From the NCBI RefSeq assembly GCF_025128055.1, contig NZ_JAHLYS010000045.1, positions 89,215-153,214 of the forward strand: a stretch of 64,000 bases of DNA. Reading direction: 5' to 3'. A model generated the notes under the pieces. That model ran no database searches, was not told where the DNA came from, and saw only the letters and a list, made by a program, of their open reading frames with translations. The stretch comes from Synechococcus sp. CS-1329 (GTDB lineage Bacteria; Cyanobacteriota; Cyanobacteriia; PCC-6307; Cyanobiaceae). The translations under genes and the position numbers were made by a program. Positions 33,376 to 42,003 of the stretch are shown in pieces; the first letter of the stretch is position 1; each line of letters starts with the position of its first letter.

Positions 33376-35282
33376 CGGTAACTCCGGGCCGTGGGGCTGA
33401 TCGATCGGAACTGCAGCGGTTCTTGATGGCGGATCGGTGCTCCATCCGCCTGCCACTGCCAGGCGGCGATGTGGCTGAACTGGTCGTCGCGGCGCAGGGC
33501 CTCACCGCTCGGGCTCTGGTGTTCCTCGCGGAAATGGGCTCCGCACGACTCCTCGCGCGCCAGGGCATCGCGCAGCATCAGATCCGCCAGCTCGAGGTAA
33601 TCCTGCAGCTGCAGGGCCTTCTCCAGCTCGGGATCCAGGGGTGTGCCGGGATCGACCAGCAGCAGATCCCGATCGAAGCTGGCCCGCAGGGCCGCCACCT
33701 CCTCGAGGCCTGAGCGCAGCCCCTGGGCCGAGCGGCTGATGCCGCAGCTCTCGATCAGCAGGGCCCCCAGCTGACGGCGCAGGACTTCCGCCGGCTGGCG
33801 GCCGCCGATGGAGCGCAACGCGGCGATGCGCGCTCGCACGCCCTCCGCGGCCTCGCGGCAGGCGGGATGGCGTTCGTCGAGCTCGGGGTGGGGATGTTCG
33901 GCCAGCCAGGCCGGCACCGTGGCCGGGGCGATGAACAGCCCATCGGCGAGGCCCTGCATCAGGGCGCTGGCCCCCAGGCGGTTGGCGCCATGCTCGGAGA
34001 AATTCGCCTCGCCGAGCACGAACAGACCCGGAATTGTGCTCATCAGGTGATAGTCCACCCACAGACCCCCCATCGTGTAGTGGGGAGCGGGATAGATGCG
34101 CATTGGCTCCCGGTAGGGGTCGCTGCCGCTGATGCGCTCGTACATGGCGAACAGATTGCCGTAGCGCTCTTCGATCACCCCGCGGCCCTCGCGCTCGATC
34201 GCCTCCTCGAAATCCAGATAGATCGAGCGGCCGGCGGGCCCCACCCCATGGCCTGCCACGCAGAGTTCGCGGGCACGCCTGGAGGCCACATCGCGGGGCA
34301 CCATGTTTCCGTAGCTGGGGTAGAGCCGCTCCAGGAAGTAATCCCGTTCCGCCTCCGGCACCTGGTCGGGGCGACGCTGATCCCCCGGCCGCCGCGGCAG
34401 CCAGACCCGCCCGTCGTTGCGCAGGCTCTCGCTCATCAAGGTGAGCTTGCTCTGGTCGGGGTCGCCGCTGGGGATGCAGGTGGGATGGATCTGGGTGAAG
34501 CAGGGATTCGCCATCAGGGCGCCGCGGCGGTGGGCGCGCCAGAGGGCGCTGGCGTTGGAGCGCACCGCGTTGGTGGAGCGGTGGAAGACGTTGCTGTAGC
34601 CACCGCTGGCCAGCAGCACGGCATGGGCCGTGTGGGTTTCGAGGGCACCACTGAGCCGGTGACGGCAGATGGCGCCGCGGGCCACGCCGTCGAGGCAGAT
34701 CAGATCCAGCAGGTCGCGCTGGGGGCAGAGCTCCACCCGGCCCGCCGCCACCTGGCGCAACAGGGCCTGAACCACGCCGTAGAGGAGCTGCTGGCCCGTC
34801 TGGCCGCGGGCGTAGAACGTGCGGCTCACCTGCGAGCCCCCGAAACTGCGGTTGCAGAGGCTGCCGCCGTACTCACGGGCGAAGGGCACCCCCAGGGCCA
34901 CGCACTGGTCGATGATCGATCCACTGATCTCGGCCAGCCGGTGGCAGCCGGCCTCCCGGGCGCGAAAATCTCCGCCGCGCACGGTGTCGCGAAACAGACG
35001 CTCAACGCTGTCGCCGTCGTTCTGATAGTTGCGGGCGGCGTTGATGCCCCCCTGGGCCGCCACGGAATGGGCCCGCCTGGGGCTGTCGTGGTGCGTGACC
35101 AGCCTCACGTGATACCCCTGCTCGGCCAGGCTGGCGGCGGCCGAGGCGCCCGCCAGGCCACTGCCCACCACCAGCACCCGGAAGTGGCGCCGGTTGGAGG
35201 GCGCCACCAGGGATAAATCCTGGCGGCGCCGGCTCCAGGCCTCAGCCAGCGGACCCGATGGCAGCTGGGGATCGAGCCGCAT
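33372..35282 (-). CDS. sdhA: Succinate dehydrogenase/fumarate reductase flavoprotein subunit
   Basis: The ~636-residue FAD subunit has the nucleotide fold VVGSGLAGASAAASLAEQGY, the FAD-attachment region RRAHSVAAQGGINAARN, the substrate segment IHPTCIPSGDPDQSKLTLMSE, and YTMGGLWVDYHLMSTIPGLFV. Its size and the three-gene C-A-B set resemble the B. subtilis/Wolinella-type enzymes. Starting at ATG 35282 it overlaps the sdhC stop. It links the TCA route to the plastoquinone pool. Confidence 0.94.
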   Translation of the reverse strand: MRLDPQLPSGPLAEAWSRRRQDLSLVAPSNRRHFRVLVVGSGLAGASAAASLAEQGYHVRLVTHHDSPRRAHSVAAQGGINAARNYQNDGDSVERLFRDTVRGGDFRAREAGCHRLAEISGSIIDQCVALGVPFAREYGGSLCNRSFGGSQVSRTFYARGQTGQQLLYGVVQALLRQVAAGRVELCPQRDLLDLICLDGVARGAICRHRLSGALETHTAHAVLLASGGYSNVFHRSTNAVRSNASALWRAHRRGALMANPCFTQIHPTCIPSGDPDQSKLTLMSESLRNDGRVWLPRRPGDQRRPDQVPEAERDYFLERLYPSYGNMVPRDVASRRARELCVAGHGVGPAGRSIYLDFEEAIEREGRGVIEERYGNLFAMYERISGSDPYREPMRIYPAPHYTMGGLWVDYHLMSTIPGLFVLGEANFSEHGANRLGASALMQGLADGLFIAPATVPAWLAEHPHPELDERHPACREAAEGVRARIAALRSIGGRQPAEVLRRQLGALLIESCGISRSAQGLRSGLEEVAALRASFDRDLLLVDPGTPLDPELEKALQLQDYLELADLMLRDALAREESCGAHFREEHQSPSGEALRRDDQFSHIAAWQWQADGAPIRHQEPLQFRSISPTARSYR

Positions 35283-35914
35283 CAGATCCCAGCGACCTCC
35301 AGGGCGACTGCGGATCGCAGCATCAGGGGCAGCAGGGCGAAGCCACCCCCGACCACGGCCGCCAGGGTGCGGCCGGCCAGGCGCAGCCCCGTGGCGTTGT
35401 GCTCGTCGAGCCAGCCGAAGCTGCGGCTGAGGCTCTCGGCACCATGGAACAGGTGCAGGCCCAGGGCCACCCCCGCCAGCACGTAGAGGAGCAGGGCCCA
35501 GGGGGAGGCCAGCGCCAGGTCCAGGGCCTGCCGCTCCAGCCCATCCCCAGGCCGGGGCCAGCGCAGCTGAGCGAGGTGCACCACCAGAAACAACAGCAGC
35601 AGAGCCCCACTGACGGGCGCCATGCGGCCGGAGAGGGCCGCCAGGGGCTGCCCACGCCTGCTGCGCCACTGGCTGTAGGCCACCATGCCCCGGGCCCGGC
35701 GGTTGGCGACCAGCCGTTGAACGCTGAGCCCCAGGTGGCCGAGGGCGACCAGCGCCAGGCTGATCTCCAGGGGCAGCAGCCAGGGGGCGTGATGCAGGGC
35801 TGTGGCGTAGCGCTCGAAGGCCGCTGGATTCAGCAACGCCAGACCCGCCCCCAACCCATGGCCCAGCACGAACAGAATCAGAATTGTTGCTGTGATCGGA
35901 ATCAACTGGGCCAT
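35282..35914 (-). CDS. sdhC: Succinate dehydrogenase cytochrome b558-type membrane subunit
   Basis: The ~210-residue protein has five hydrophobic helices and heme-ligand candidates in HGLGAGLALL, ALGHLGLSVQRL, LFLVVHLAQLRWP and GLHLFHGAESLSR, as in the single-subunit b558 anchors. It heads the sdhCAB operon. The ATG chosen (35914) overlaps the divergent ATG of the neighbouring dehydrogenase within a CATG, so one of the two starts may be further inside. Confidence 0.85.
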   Translation of the reverse strand: MAQLIPITATILILFVLGHGLGAGLALLNPAAFERYATALHHAPWLLPLEISLALVALGHLGLSVQRLVANRRARGMVAYSQWRSRRGQPLAALSGRMAPVSGALLLLFLVVHLAQLRWPRPGDGLERQALDLALASPWALLLYVLAGVALGLHLFHGAESLSRSFGWLDEHNATGLRLAGRTLAAVVGGGFALLPLMLRSAVALEVAGI

Positions 35915-37202
35915 GCCGCTGCTTGAACTCCAGCCCACGCCATGGCCATTATTGGCCCTCAGGAGGCTGAGCGGAGGCACCTCCAGGGACCGTTTGCCGT
36001 CAGGCGCCGGGCTGCTGGCAGCGCTGATCCTGGCTGTGGCCCCTGGATGCTCCTGGGCGAGGCCAGAGGCCCCGGTCGCTGAAGCCGCAGTCAACGAGGG
36101 CGGCGTGCGCCGCACGGTGCTGGTGCGCGGCCTGGAGCATCCCTGGGGCCTGGCCTGGCTGCCCGCTGGCGACCTGCTGATCACTGAGCGCCCCGGTCGG
36201 CTGCGGCTGGTGCGTCAGGGCGTGCTCGACCCCAGACCGATCGCCGGACTGCCGCCGCTGCTGGCCATGGGCCAGGGCGGCCTGCTGGATGTGGCCGTGC
36301 ACCCGCGCTTTGCCCGCAATCAGCTCGTGTACCTCACCTTCTCGGCGGGTGAGGCCCAGGCGAATCAGACCCGCCTGGTCCGGGCACGGCTGGTGGATCA
36401 CCGCCTCGAAGATCTGACGCTGCTCTACGCGGTGACGCCGCTCAAGCCCGGCAGCCAGCACTTCGGCTCGCGCCTGCTCTGGCTGCCCGATGGCACCCTG
36501 CTGCTGTCGGTGGGGGATGGGGGCAACCCGCCGATCGAGCTGGAGGGCCAGGCGATCCGGCTCAAGGCCCAGTCGAAGGCCAGCGGTCTCGGCAAGGTGC
36601 TGCGGCTCAACGATGATGGCTCCATCCCCGCCGACAATCCCTTTCGCTCGGATCCGGACGCCGATCCAGCCCTGTGGAGTCTGGGTCATCGCAACATTCA
36701 GGGTCTGGCCCACGACCCGCTGCAGGGGCGGATCTGGTCGAGCGAGCACGGGGCCCGTGGCGGCGACGAGCTCAATCTGCTGGTGGCGGCGGGGAACTAC
36801 GGCTGGCCGGCGGTGAGCCACAGCCGGGAGTACTCGGGCCCTGAGATCACTCCGCTCAGGAGCGCACCGGGTTTTGTCGATCCGCGCTTGGTCTGGACGC
36901 CGGCCATCGCCCCCTCGGGTCTGGCGGTGGGCAGCGGCCGGGCCGTGGCCGCCTGGAAGGGCAACCTGTTTGCCGGCGGCCTCGTTTCAAGGGACGTGCG
37001 CCGCATCGAGCTGGGTCCCGGCGGAGAGGTGCTGAGGCAGAGCGTCCTGCCGGTGGGGCAGCGCGTGCGCGATGTGCGCGAAGGACCCGATGGCCACTTG
37101 CACGTGCTCACCGATGGGGCCGGCGATGGAGCCCTGATCCGGCTGGAGCCGGCGGAATCGGCTCTGCCTACATTGCCAACAGGCTTGCGGCAGACAAGGT
37201 GA
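35913..37202 (+). CDS. PQQ-dependent aldose-sugar-dehydrogenase-like protein (YliI/Asd family)
   Basis: The ~429-residue secreted protein has a hydrophobic leader ending in a lipobox-like LAVAPGC and a six-bladed propeller typical of soluble glucose/sorbosone dehydrogenases. Signature parts are LEHPWGLAWLPAGDLLITERPGRL, GQGGLLDVAVHPRF, HFGSRLLWLPDGTLLLSVGDG, LGHRNIQGLAHDP, WSSEHGARGGDELN and NYGWPAVSHSREYSG. The family oxidises aldoses with PQQ; no pqq genes are nearby. Its stop overlaps the next gene's start region by four bases. Confidence 0.86.
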   Translation: MPLLELQPTPWPLLALRRLSGGTSRDRLPSGAGLLAALILAVAPGCSWARPEAPVAEAAVNEGGVRRTVLVRGLEHPWGLAWLPAGDLLITERPGRLRLVRQGVLDPRPIAGLPPLLAMGQGGLLDVAVHPRFARNQLVYLTFSAGEAQANQTRLVRARLVDHRLEDLTLLYAVTPLKPGSQHFGSRLLWLPDGTLLLSVGDGGNPPIELEGQAIRLKAQSKASGLGKVLRLNDDGSIPADNPFRSDPDADPALWSLGHRNIQGLAHDPLQGRIWSSEHGARGGDELNLLVAAGNYGWPAVSHSREYSGPEITPLRSAPGFVDPRLVWTPAIAPSGLAVGSGRAVAAWKGNLFAGGLVSRDVRRIELGPGGEVLRQSVLPVGQRVRDVREGPDGHLHVLTDGAGDGALIRLEPAESALPTLPTGLRQTR

Positions 37203-38212
37203 ACGAAACGGCAGGTGATGGTCCGGCCCGCTCCTATCCGGTTCCCCCGGATGAAGCGCTGCGGCTGCGCGAGCTGCAGCGCCATCAACTGCTGGATCAG
37301 CCCGGCGATCTTCACTTCGATCGGATCGTCAAGCTGGCGAGCGCGATCTTCGACATGCCCATCGCCCTGATCTCCCTGGTGGATCACGACCGGCAGTGGT
37401 TCCTCTCCAGGGAGGGGCTGGAGGTGAGCGAAACCCCGCGGGAGGTGGCCTTCTGTGCCCACGCCATCACCAACGACGAGGTGATGGTGGTGCCCGATGC
37501 CCTTGAGGACGAGCGCTTCAGCGAGAACCCCTTGGTGCTCTCAGCCCCTGGCATCCGTTTTTACGCCGGGGCTCCCCTGCGCACCAAGGACGGCCACAAC
37601 CTGGGCACGCTCTGCGTGATCGATCAGAAACCGCGGCAATTCAGCCTGGAGCAGAGGCAGCAGCTGCGCCTGCTGGCCGATGTGGTGATGCGCGAGATCG
37701 AATGGCGCCACGACTCCAGCCTCTGTCCCGTGACAGGGCTCTCCAACCGCGGTGCCCTGTTCAGCGTGGGGCAACGGGAACTGGAGAACGCCCGGGAAAC
37801 CGCTGAACCGATGGCCCTGATCTGCCTCGACATCGACAACTTTCGTCAGATCAACAACCGCTGGGGGCATCCCGCCGGCGACCGGGTCCTGCTGGATTTC
37901 AGTGGGCTCTGCAGGGGTTTCCTGCGGGAGCAGGATTTCATCGCCCGCCTGGGGGATGAGGAGATCGTGATCCTGCTGATCGGCCAGAGCGGCGCAGTGG
38001 CTCTGCAGATGGCTGAACGGATCCGGGACGCCACCAGCCGGATGAACGGAGTGTTCTCGCGCTCCGGCTACCACCTGAGCATCAGCGGCGGGGTGTCAGC
38101 GCTTGCCCACGACGACACCAGTTTCAGTGACCTGGTGCAACGGGCCGAACGGGCCCTGGAGCTGGCCAAGACCAATGGTCGCAACCAGATCGCCTCACTG
38201 CTCAGGTCATGA
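37199..38212 (+). CDS. GAF-GGDEF protein with degenerate GGDEF signature
   Basis: The 337-residue protein has an N-terminal GAF sensor domain (residues ~25-165: FDRIVKLASAIFDMPIALISLVD, FCAHAIT, FYAGAPLRTKDGHNLGTLCVID). A GGDEF domain follows (CPVTGLSNRGALF, LDIDNFRQINNRWGHPAGDRVL). The active-site motif reads LGDEEIVIL where active diguanylate cyclases have GGDEF or GGEEF, so cyclase activity is doubtful. It starts at GTG 37199 overlapping the dehydrogenase stop. Confidence 0.88.
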   Translation: MNETAGDGPARSYPVPPDEALRLRELQRHQLLDQPGDLHFDRIVKLASAIFDMPIALISLVDHDRQWFLSREGLEVSETPREVAFCAHAITNDEVMVVPDALEDERFSENPLVLSAPGIRFYAGAPLRTKDGHNLGTLCVIDQKPRQFSLEQRQQLRLLADVVMREIEWRHDSSLCPVTGLSNRGALFSVGQRELENARETAEPMALICLDIDNFRQINNRWGHPAGDRVLLDFSGLCRGFLREQDFIARLGDEEIVILLIGQSGAVALQMAERIRDATSRMNGVFSRSGYHLSISGGVSALAHDDTSFSDLVQRAERALELAKTNGRNQIASLLRS

Positions 38213-38442
38213 CGGCATGCAACCGGCCCAGCACCTGATCAGCTGATGGGGTTATGTTGTTTGAGTCAGGCCGAAGCCGGCGAGCCGCGCAGCTCGCACA
38301 GGGTCTGATCCAGCACCGCGCCAGTCCCTTGCTTCCCGGGACGGCCATCAGGTTCCCAACGCCACCCGCCATGCCGGTCCCCCCAGGATCTGCGAGTGGC
38401 ACCCGGTGCAGAAACCATATCCAGATCACACTTGATTTCTCC

Positions 38443-38610
38443 ATGACCATTTCCTTGTCCTCGGCAGGCCTTGCGGCCACCGAACGCCCCAGCCTTCGCT
38501 CCAACCTCCGCTCCAGTCTTCGCAGCAGCAGTCAGCGCAGTGGCCGCCAATCCCCAGGCTCCCAGCATCCGACTCCCCCCAGCTGGGAAGACCTGCTCGG
38601 CCGCCGCTGA
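38443..38610 (+). CDS. Possible small Ser/Arg-rich protein
   Basis: An ATG at 38443 opens a 55-residue frame with a tandem Leu-Arg-Ser pattern (LRSNLRSSLRSSSQRSGRQS) and the ending PSWEDLLGRR. It precedes the transglutaminase-like gene by 40 bp in the same direction. No family is recognised. The SD region is weak, and the repeats could reflect base composition. Confidence 0.35.
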   Translation: MTISLSSAGLAATERPSLRSNLRSSLRSSSQRSGRQSPGSQHPTPPSWEDLLGRR

Positions 38611-38649
38611 TTCACCCAGCGGAATTCCCCAGCCCGCGTCATCACCGGC

Positions 38650-39543
38650 ATGCTGTTCGAGATTCACCACTCCATCCGCTTCCGCTACGAGCGGCCGGTC
38701 TTTCTTGAGCCGATGACGGTGCGGCTCAGTCCCCGCCAGGACGTGACCCAGCGGCTGATCTCCCATGAACTGACGGTGAGTGAGCCTCCAGCAGGCCACA
38801 GCTTGATTCTCGAGCCCGATGGCAACGATGCGCGGGTGCTCTGGTTCGACGACAAGCGCGAACAGCTGCACCTGCAGGTGAGTTCGGTGGTGGAGACCCT
38901 GCGCTCCAATCCCTTCGACTGGATCCTCACCCACCCCCAGGCCCAGCGGCTGCCGGCGGCCTACCCAGCCGCTGAGGCGCGATCCCTCGCACCCAGCTGC
39001 TCCAGAGCGGGCACCAGCGATCCAGGCTCCGGTCCGGTGGGCCTTTGGGCCGCTGGCCTCGCCGCCCGGGTGGAGCACTCCACCCCAGACTTCCTGATGC
39101 AGCTGGCCGATGACATCCACCACGGCTTCCACCACATCGGCCGGCTCGATGGCGAACCCTTCAGCCCGGAGGAGACCCTCTCGGGCCGCACCGGGGCCTG
39201 CCGCGACACGGCGATGCTCTATGTGATGGCCTGCCGCAGCCAGGGTCTGGCGGCGCGATTCGTGAGCGGCTACTCCATGCATCACCCGCCGGAGGTGAGT
39301 GAGCACGAACTGCACGCCTGGGCGGAGGTGTATCTGCCGGGCGGTGGCTGGCGGGGCTACGACCCCAGCCTGGGGCTGGCGGTGGCCGATGGCCATGTGG
39401 CCCTGGCGGCCTCCCCTGACCACCTGATGGCGGCTCCCACCACCGGCACCTACCGCGGCACGGATGTGGGTTCGCAGCTGAGCTACGTCATTGAGCTCAA
39501 GGTTTCAGGCCCAGGCTCCGATGCCGGCGAAGCGGCGGCATAG
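38650..39543 (+). CDS. Transglutaminase-like cysteine protease-fold protein
   Basis: The 297-residue protein has an N-terminal beta domain (MLFEIHHSIRFRYERPVFLEPM) followed by a transglutaminase-like core. The catalytic triad is readable: Cys in SGRTGACRDTAMLY, His in EHELHAWAEVYLPGGGW, and Asp in YDPSLGLAV. Such proteins are thought to be peptidases or amidases; the substrate is unknown. Its end overlaps the convergent pterin dehydratase gene by 61 bp. Confidence 0.88.
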   Translation: MLFEIHHSIRFRYERPVFLEPMTVRLSPRQDVTQRLISHELTVSEPPAGHSLILEPDGNDARVLWFDDKREQLHLQVSSVVETLRSNPFDWILTHPQAQRLPAAYPAAEARSLAPSCSRAGTSDPGSGPVGLWAAGLAARVEHSTPDFLMQLADDIHHGFHHIGRLDGEPFSPEETLSGRTGACRDTAMLYVMACRSQGLAARFVSGYSMHHPPEVSEHELHAWAEVYLPGGGWRGYDPSLGLAVADGHVALAASPDHLMAAPTTGTYRGTDVGSQLSYVIELKVSGPGSDAGEAAA

Positions 39544-39893
39544 CCGCCGTAGGGGGTGGCCGGCGCTGCTGCGCTGATGGCATCGAGTTTGGCCGCCAGC
39601 ACTGCATCCGCCCGGGTGAGACCATCCACCTTGTGGGTGTAGATCACGGCCTCGGCCCGTCCCCAGCCCAGGGAAAAGTCGGCATGGTGGCCCGCCGCCT
39701 CACAGACCGCTCCGGCCCGGTTGATCCAGTCGAGGGCGGATTGAAAATCAGCAAATGACCATTGCTTGTGGAAATGGTGGTGGTCGACCACCTGCCAGCC
39801 GCTCAGGCTGGGCAGCAGGGCATCCAGCTCCTCGCTGGTGAGGGTGGGGGCGCCATCGCGGCAGGGTACACAGCGCTCGTTGCTCAGGTCCAT
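39483..39893 (-). CDS. Pterin-4a-carbinolamine dehydratase family protein
   Basis: The 136-residue protein carries the PCD/DCoH core: LLPSLSGWQVVDHHHFHKQWSF, then CEAAGHHADFSLGWGRAEAVIYTHKVDGLTRADAVLA with the clustered active-site His residues. It dehydrates 4a-hydroxytetrahydropterins. The last ~30 residues (Ala/Pro-rich) extend beyond the normal domain and overlap the convergent transglutaminase gene. No aromatic hydroxylase is seen in the window. Confidence 0.86.
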   Translation of the reverse strand: MDLSNERCVPCRDGAPTLTSEELDALLPSLSGWQVVDHHHFHKQWSFADFQSALDWINRAGAVCEAAGHHADFSLGWGRAEAVIYTHKVDGLTRADAVLAAKLDAISAAAPATPYGGYAAASPASEPGPETLSSMT

Positions 39894-40248
39894 GGCGGTG
39901 CGGATCGGGACACCAAGTCTGGCGAAAGAGGCTCAACAGTGCCTCGCTAGGTATTTTTCCTCAGGAATGGAGCCCGTTTTGACTGACTCCAGTGACGATA
40001 TCTTTCAACCCTTGGCCATTGGCGTGGCCGAACCCTTTTCTCCAGAGACTGACTTGACTGAATTGCCCCCAGATCGCGGCAAAAGTTTGCTCAGAGCAAG
40101 CACCCGCACCAGCGGAGGTTTAGGCTGATGTGTATCCGTGAGCTGCTGAACGCCGGATCGATCTCGGCCCACGGATGATCGGATCGACCCAGTCTCCAGA
40201 CCAGGATCCCAACGATCCAATCCCCTTGAAAACCGGTTCTGAATGGCC
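39894..40248. other. Intergenic stretch without a recognisable gene
   Basis: About 355 bases between the pterin dehydratase start and the small paralogous protein at 40249. It is lower in GC than the neighbours and contains no frame with protein-like content. It may hold divergent promoters for both flanking genes; no operator or RNA structure was recognised. Confidence 0.5.
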
Positions 40249-40482
40249 ATGACTGAAGCAGCCTCCCTGACGGTCGGCGAGCTTGAGGCGAATTATCACC
40301 TCTACTGCAAAGCCATGAAAATGTTGATCAAGGAGGAGAGAACCTCCCAGGAGATCCAGCGCACCGTGTGCTGGAGTCGGCTGGAAACACTTCATAATTG
40401 TCTACCCAGCATGTACAAAGCTCCCGACTACCTGTTCACGCTGTTGCGGCGTGAGCATCTGCAGAAGAAGGAAGCGAAATAG
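40249..40482 (+). CDS. Small conserved cyanobacterial protein, paralogue of the one at 49522-49755
   Basis: The 77-residue product is soluble and mostly helical. It aligns without gaps over its full 77 residues with the product at 49522-49755 (29 identities by my count). Shared positions include GELEA near residue 10, a YC pair, a central RT-CW segment and a later LP...Y..P..L pattern. ATG 40249 was chosen over 40243 because it gives equal length with the paralogue. Function unknown. Confidence 0.8.
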   Translation: MTEAASLTVGELEANYHLYCKAMKMLIKEERTSQEIQRTVCWSRLETLHNCLPSMYKAPDYLFTLLRREHLQKKEAK

Positions 40483-40556
40483 GCGGCGGCCGGCAGCGGC
40501 TTGCCAGCGTGCCCGCACTGCTACAGGCTGAGGAGCCCTACCTCAGCCTTGAGCGG

Positions 40557-41216
40557 ATGAACCTTGGAGCCCTCAGCAGAATTGCGGTGTCACTGCGCTC
40601 CTCGGGCGTATCCCCCCGAATCGGTGTCGTCCTGCTGGCATTGATGGCCCTCGCTGGCCTCGGCCAGGCCGCTGCCTTGGCCGAGGACGAGGCCGCCCAA
40701 CCCGTTGAAGCCACGGGTACTCCGGCGAAGGAGGCCGGCCCGGAGGCGGCTGAAGCCCCCACCGCCAGGGAGAAGGAACTGCTGGAGCAGATCCGCCGTT
40801 TGAAGGCACCCCGCTGGCGCAGCTTCGGGGCCTGCCAATACGACTGGACCACATGGCGTCTCAGTGCCAAAGGGGTGCGCACCACCACGTTCCGTTGCGG
40901 TGAGCCGCCGATCACGGGCAATGTGGCGGTGTTCTGCCCCAGCCTGCGCATCAGCCGCCAGGTGGCCGATGCCCAGTGGGAATCGTGGCGCCTGCCGCTG
41001 AGTGCGGGCGAATCGGCCGCCACCGGTGGCGAAGACCAGATGGTGGCCAGTCTCTGCGCCAACGCCCGGCCAGCCCCGAATGCCGCCACAGAAGCGCCGG
41101 CCCAGCCAGGCGCCGTCAACAAGCCGAAAGCCAGCCCAGACCCAGCCAAACCTGCCACGAAACCAGCGGCCAAGCCAAGCGCCACACCCAAGCCCGCCCC
41201 CCAGCAAGCGCCCTGA
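40557..41216 (+). CDS. Secreted protein of unknown function with Pro/Ala/Lys-rich tail
   Basis: The ~219-residue protein has a signal peptide (GVVLLALMALAGLGQAAALAE), an acidic Ala/Pro linker with a short coiled segment (REKELLEQIRRLKA), and a compact central domain containing Cys residues and WRSFGACQYDWTTWRLSAKG. It ends in a ~60-residue Pro/Ala/Lys-rich tail of the kind that binds cell wall or nucleic acid. An upstream in-frame GTG at 40509 exists. No family is recognised. Confidence 0.65.
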   Translation: MNLGALSRIAVSLRSSGVSPRIGVVLLALMALAGLGQAAALAEDEAAQPVEATGTPAKEAGPEAAEAPTAREKELLEQIRRLKAPRWRSFGACQYDWTTWRLSAKGVRTTTFRCGEPPITGNVAVFCPSLRISRQVADAQWESWRLPLSAGESAATGGEDQMVASLCANARPAPNAATEAPAQPGAVNKPKASPDPAKPATKPAAKPSATPKPAPQQAP

Positions 41217-41299
41217 AACCCAGGCCATTTCAGGGACAGCGGAGGGTTGCCAGCAAAGTGACAGCCATCGCCGACTCATGGGGTGGCCTACCAATGCTC

Positions 41300-41681
41300 T
41301 CAACTGATCATGTCGAGAACAGGCAGGCTGAAAGTCTTGTCGAAGAATGGCCATAAAGGTGCATGCATACAGCCGGAAACAGACGAAACCAACCCGTCCT
41401 CGCCGGCCAGTTTTCAGGAAATTTCTCTCACAGCCTGCTGGGCCGCTAGTGCCGACATAGAGATTGATGCTTCCATTGCTGTTGAAGTCCAGACCGGACA
41501 GCATGCTATCAATGCTGACATCGCGCAATTCGGCGCCTCCATTGTCATAGGGGCGACGGGTATTTTCGCTATACAGAATCAACGCCCAGAGCTGGCCAGC
41601 CGGCACATCTTTGGCCACAGTTAATCGATAGGTACAATCAGCCTGAAACAGGCAGCCTCGGCTGTCCCATTTTGTCGTCAT
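41300..41681 (-). pseudogene. Remnant of a DUF1254/DUF1214-family protein (C-terminal part, frameshifted)
   Basis: The minus strand from 41681 reads TYRLTVAKDVPAGQLWALIL, YSENTRRPYDNGG, SINLYVGTSGPAGCERNFLKTG and GFVCFRLYA. The frame then shifts near 41360, and PLWPFFDKTFSLPVLDM followed by a stop continues in another frame to 41300. Together this matches the order of the DUF1214 C-terminal domain. The N-terminal two thirds are missing, and an IS3 remnant begins about 60 bases away. Confidence 0.7.
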
Positions 41682-41743
41682 ATTAACTCTTGATTAGGTA
41701 GCTAGCGCTGAGGTGGTCTGGGTTTTCTAGACAGGGCCCATCG

Positions 41744-41884
41744 GTAACCTTTGAGGCGGGGCACCGCCCCGAGTTCAAGGCCAGGGTCGCCATGGAGGCG
41801 ATCAGTGGTCGCAAGACGCTCCAGGAGATTGCCGCTGACCACGCGGTGCACCCGATCCAGGTTGAGGTGGGTCCCTTTTATTGA
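41744..41884 (+). mobile_element. IS3-family transposase OrfA remnant
   Basis: A plus-strand frame reads GHRPEFKARVAMEAISGRKT followed by LQEIAADHAVHPIQV, the N-terminal helix-turn-helix of IS3-type OrfA proteins. It breaks off after the HPIQV motif and hits a stop at 41882-41884. No OrfB, no terminal repeats and no start codon in the normal place are visible, so only a scar of the element remains. Confidence 0.75.
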
Positions 41885-41885
41885 A

Positions 41886-42003
41886 CAGTTTCGGCCCCTG
41901 ACATCCGGGGTCCAGCAAGAAGGGCGCGAGAACGGCTTCAGCGAGGCCGGGCTGCGGGCCCGGTGATGTCGATCCAGAGGCTGGTGTCGAGCAGCAGGGT
42001 CAC
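41886..42003 (-). pseudogene. Broken VapC-type PIN-domain toxin
   Basis: A GTG at 42003 overlaps the antitoxin stop (GTGA) and encodes TLLLDTSLWIDITGP, the start of a PIN-domain ribonuclease with its first catalytic Asp. A stop follows after 21 residues. In the +1 frame the sequence continues as LAEAVLAPFLLDPGCQGPKLF, which looks like the next part of a VapC. It then runs into the IS3 remnant. The toxin is both frameshifted and truncated. Confidence 0.65.

Noticed and set aside
40590..41681. Minus-strand frame as a single 363-residue protein
   Set aside because: Only the first ~110 residues match the DUF1214 remnant; the rest is antisense to the secreted-protein gene at 40557.
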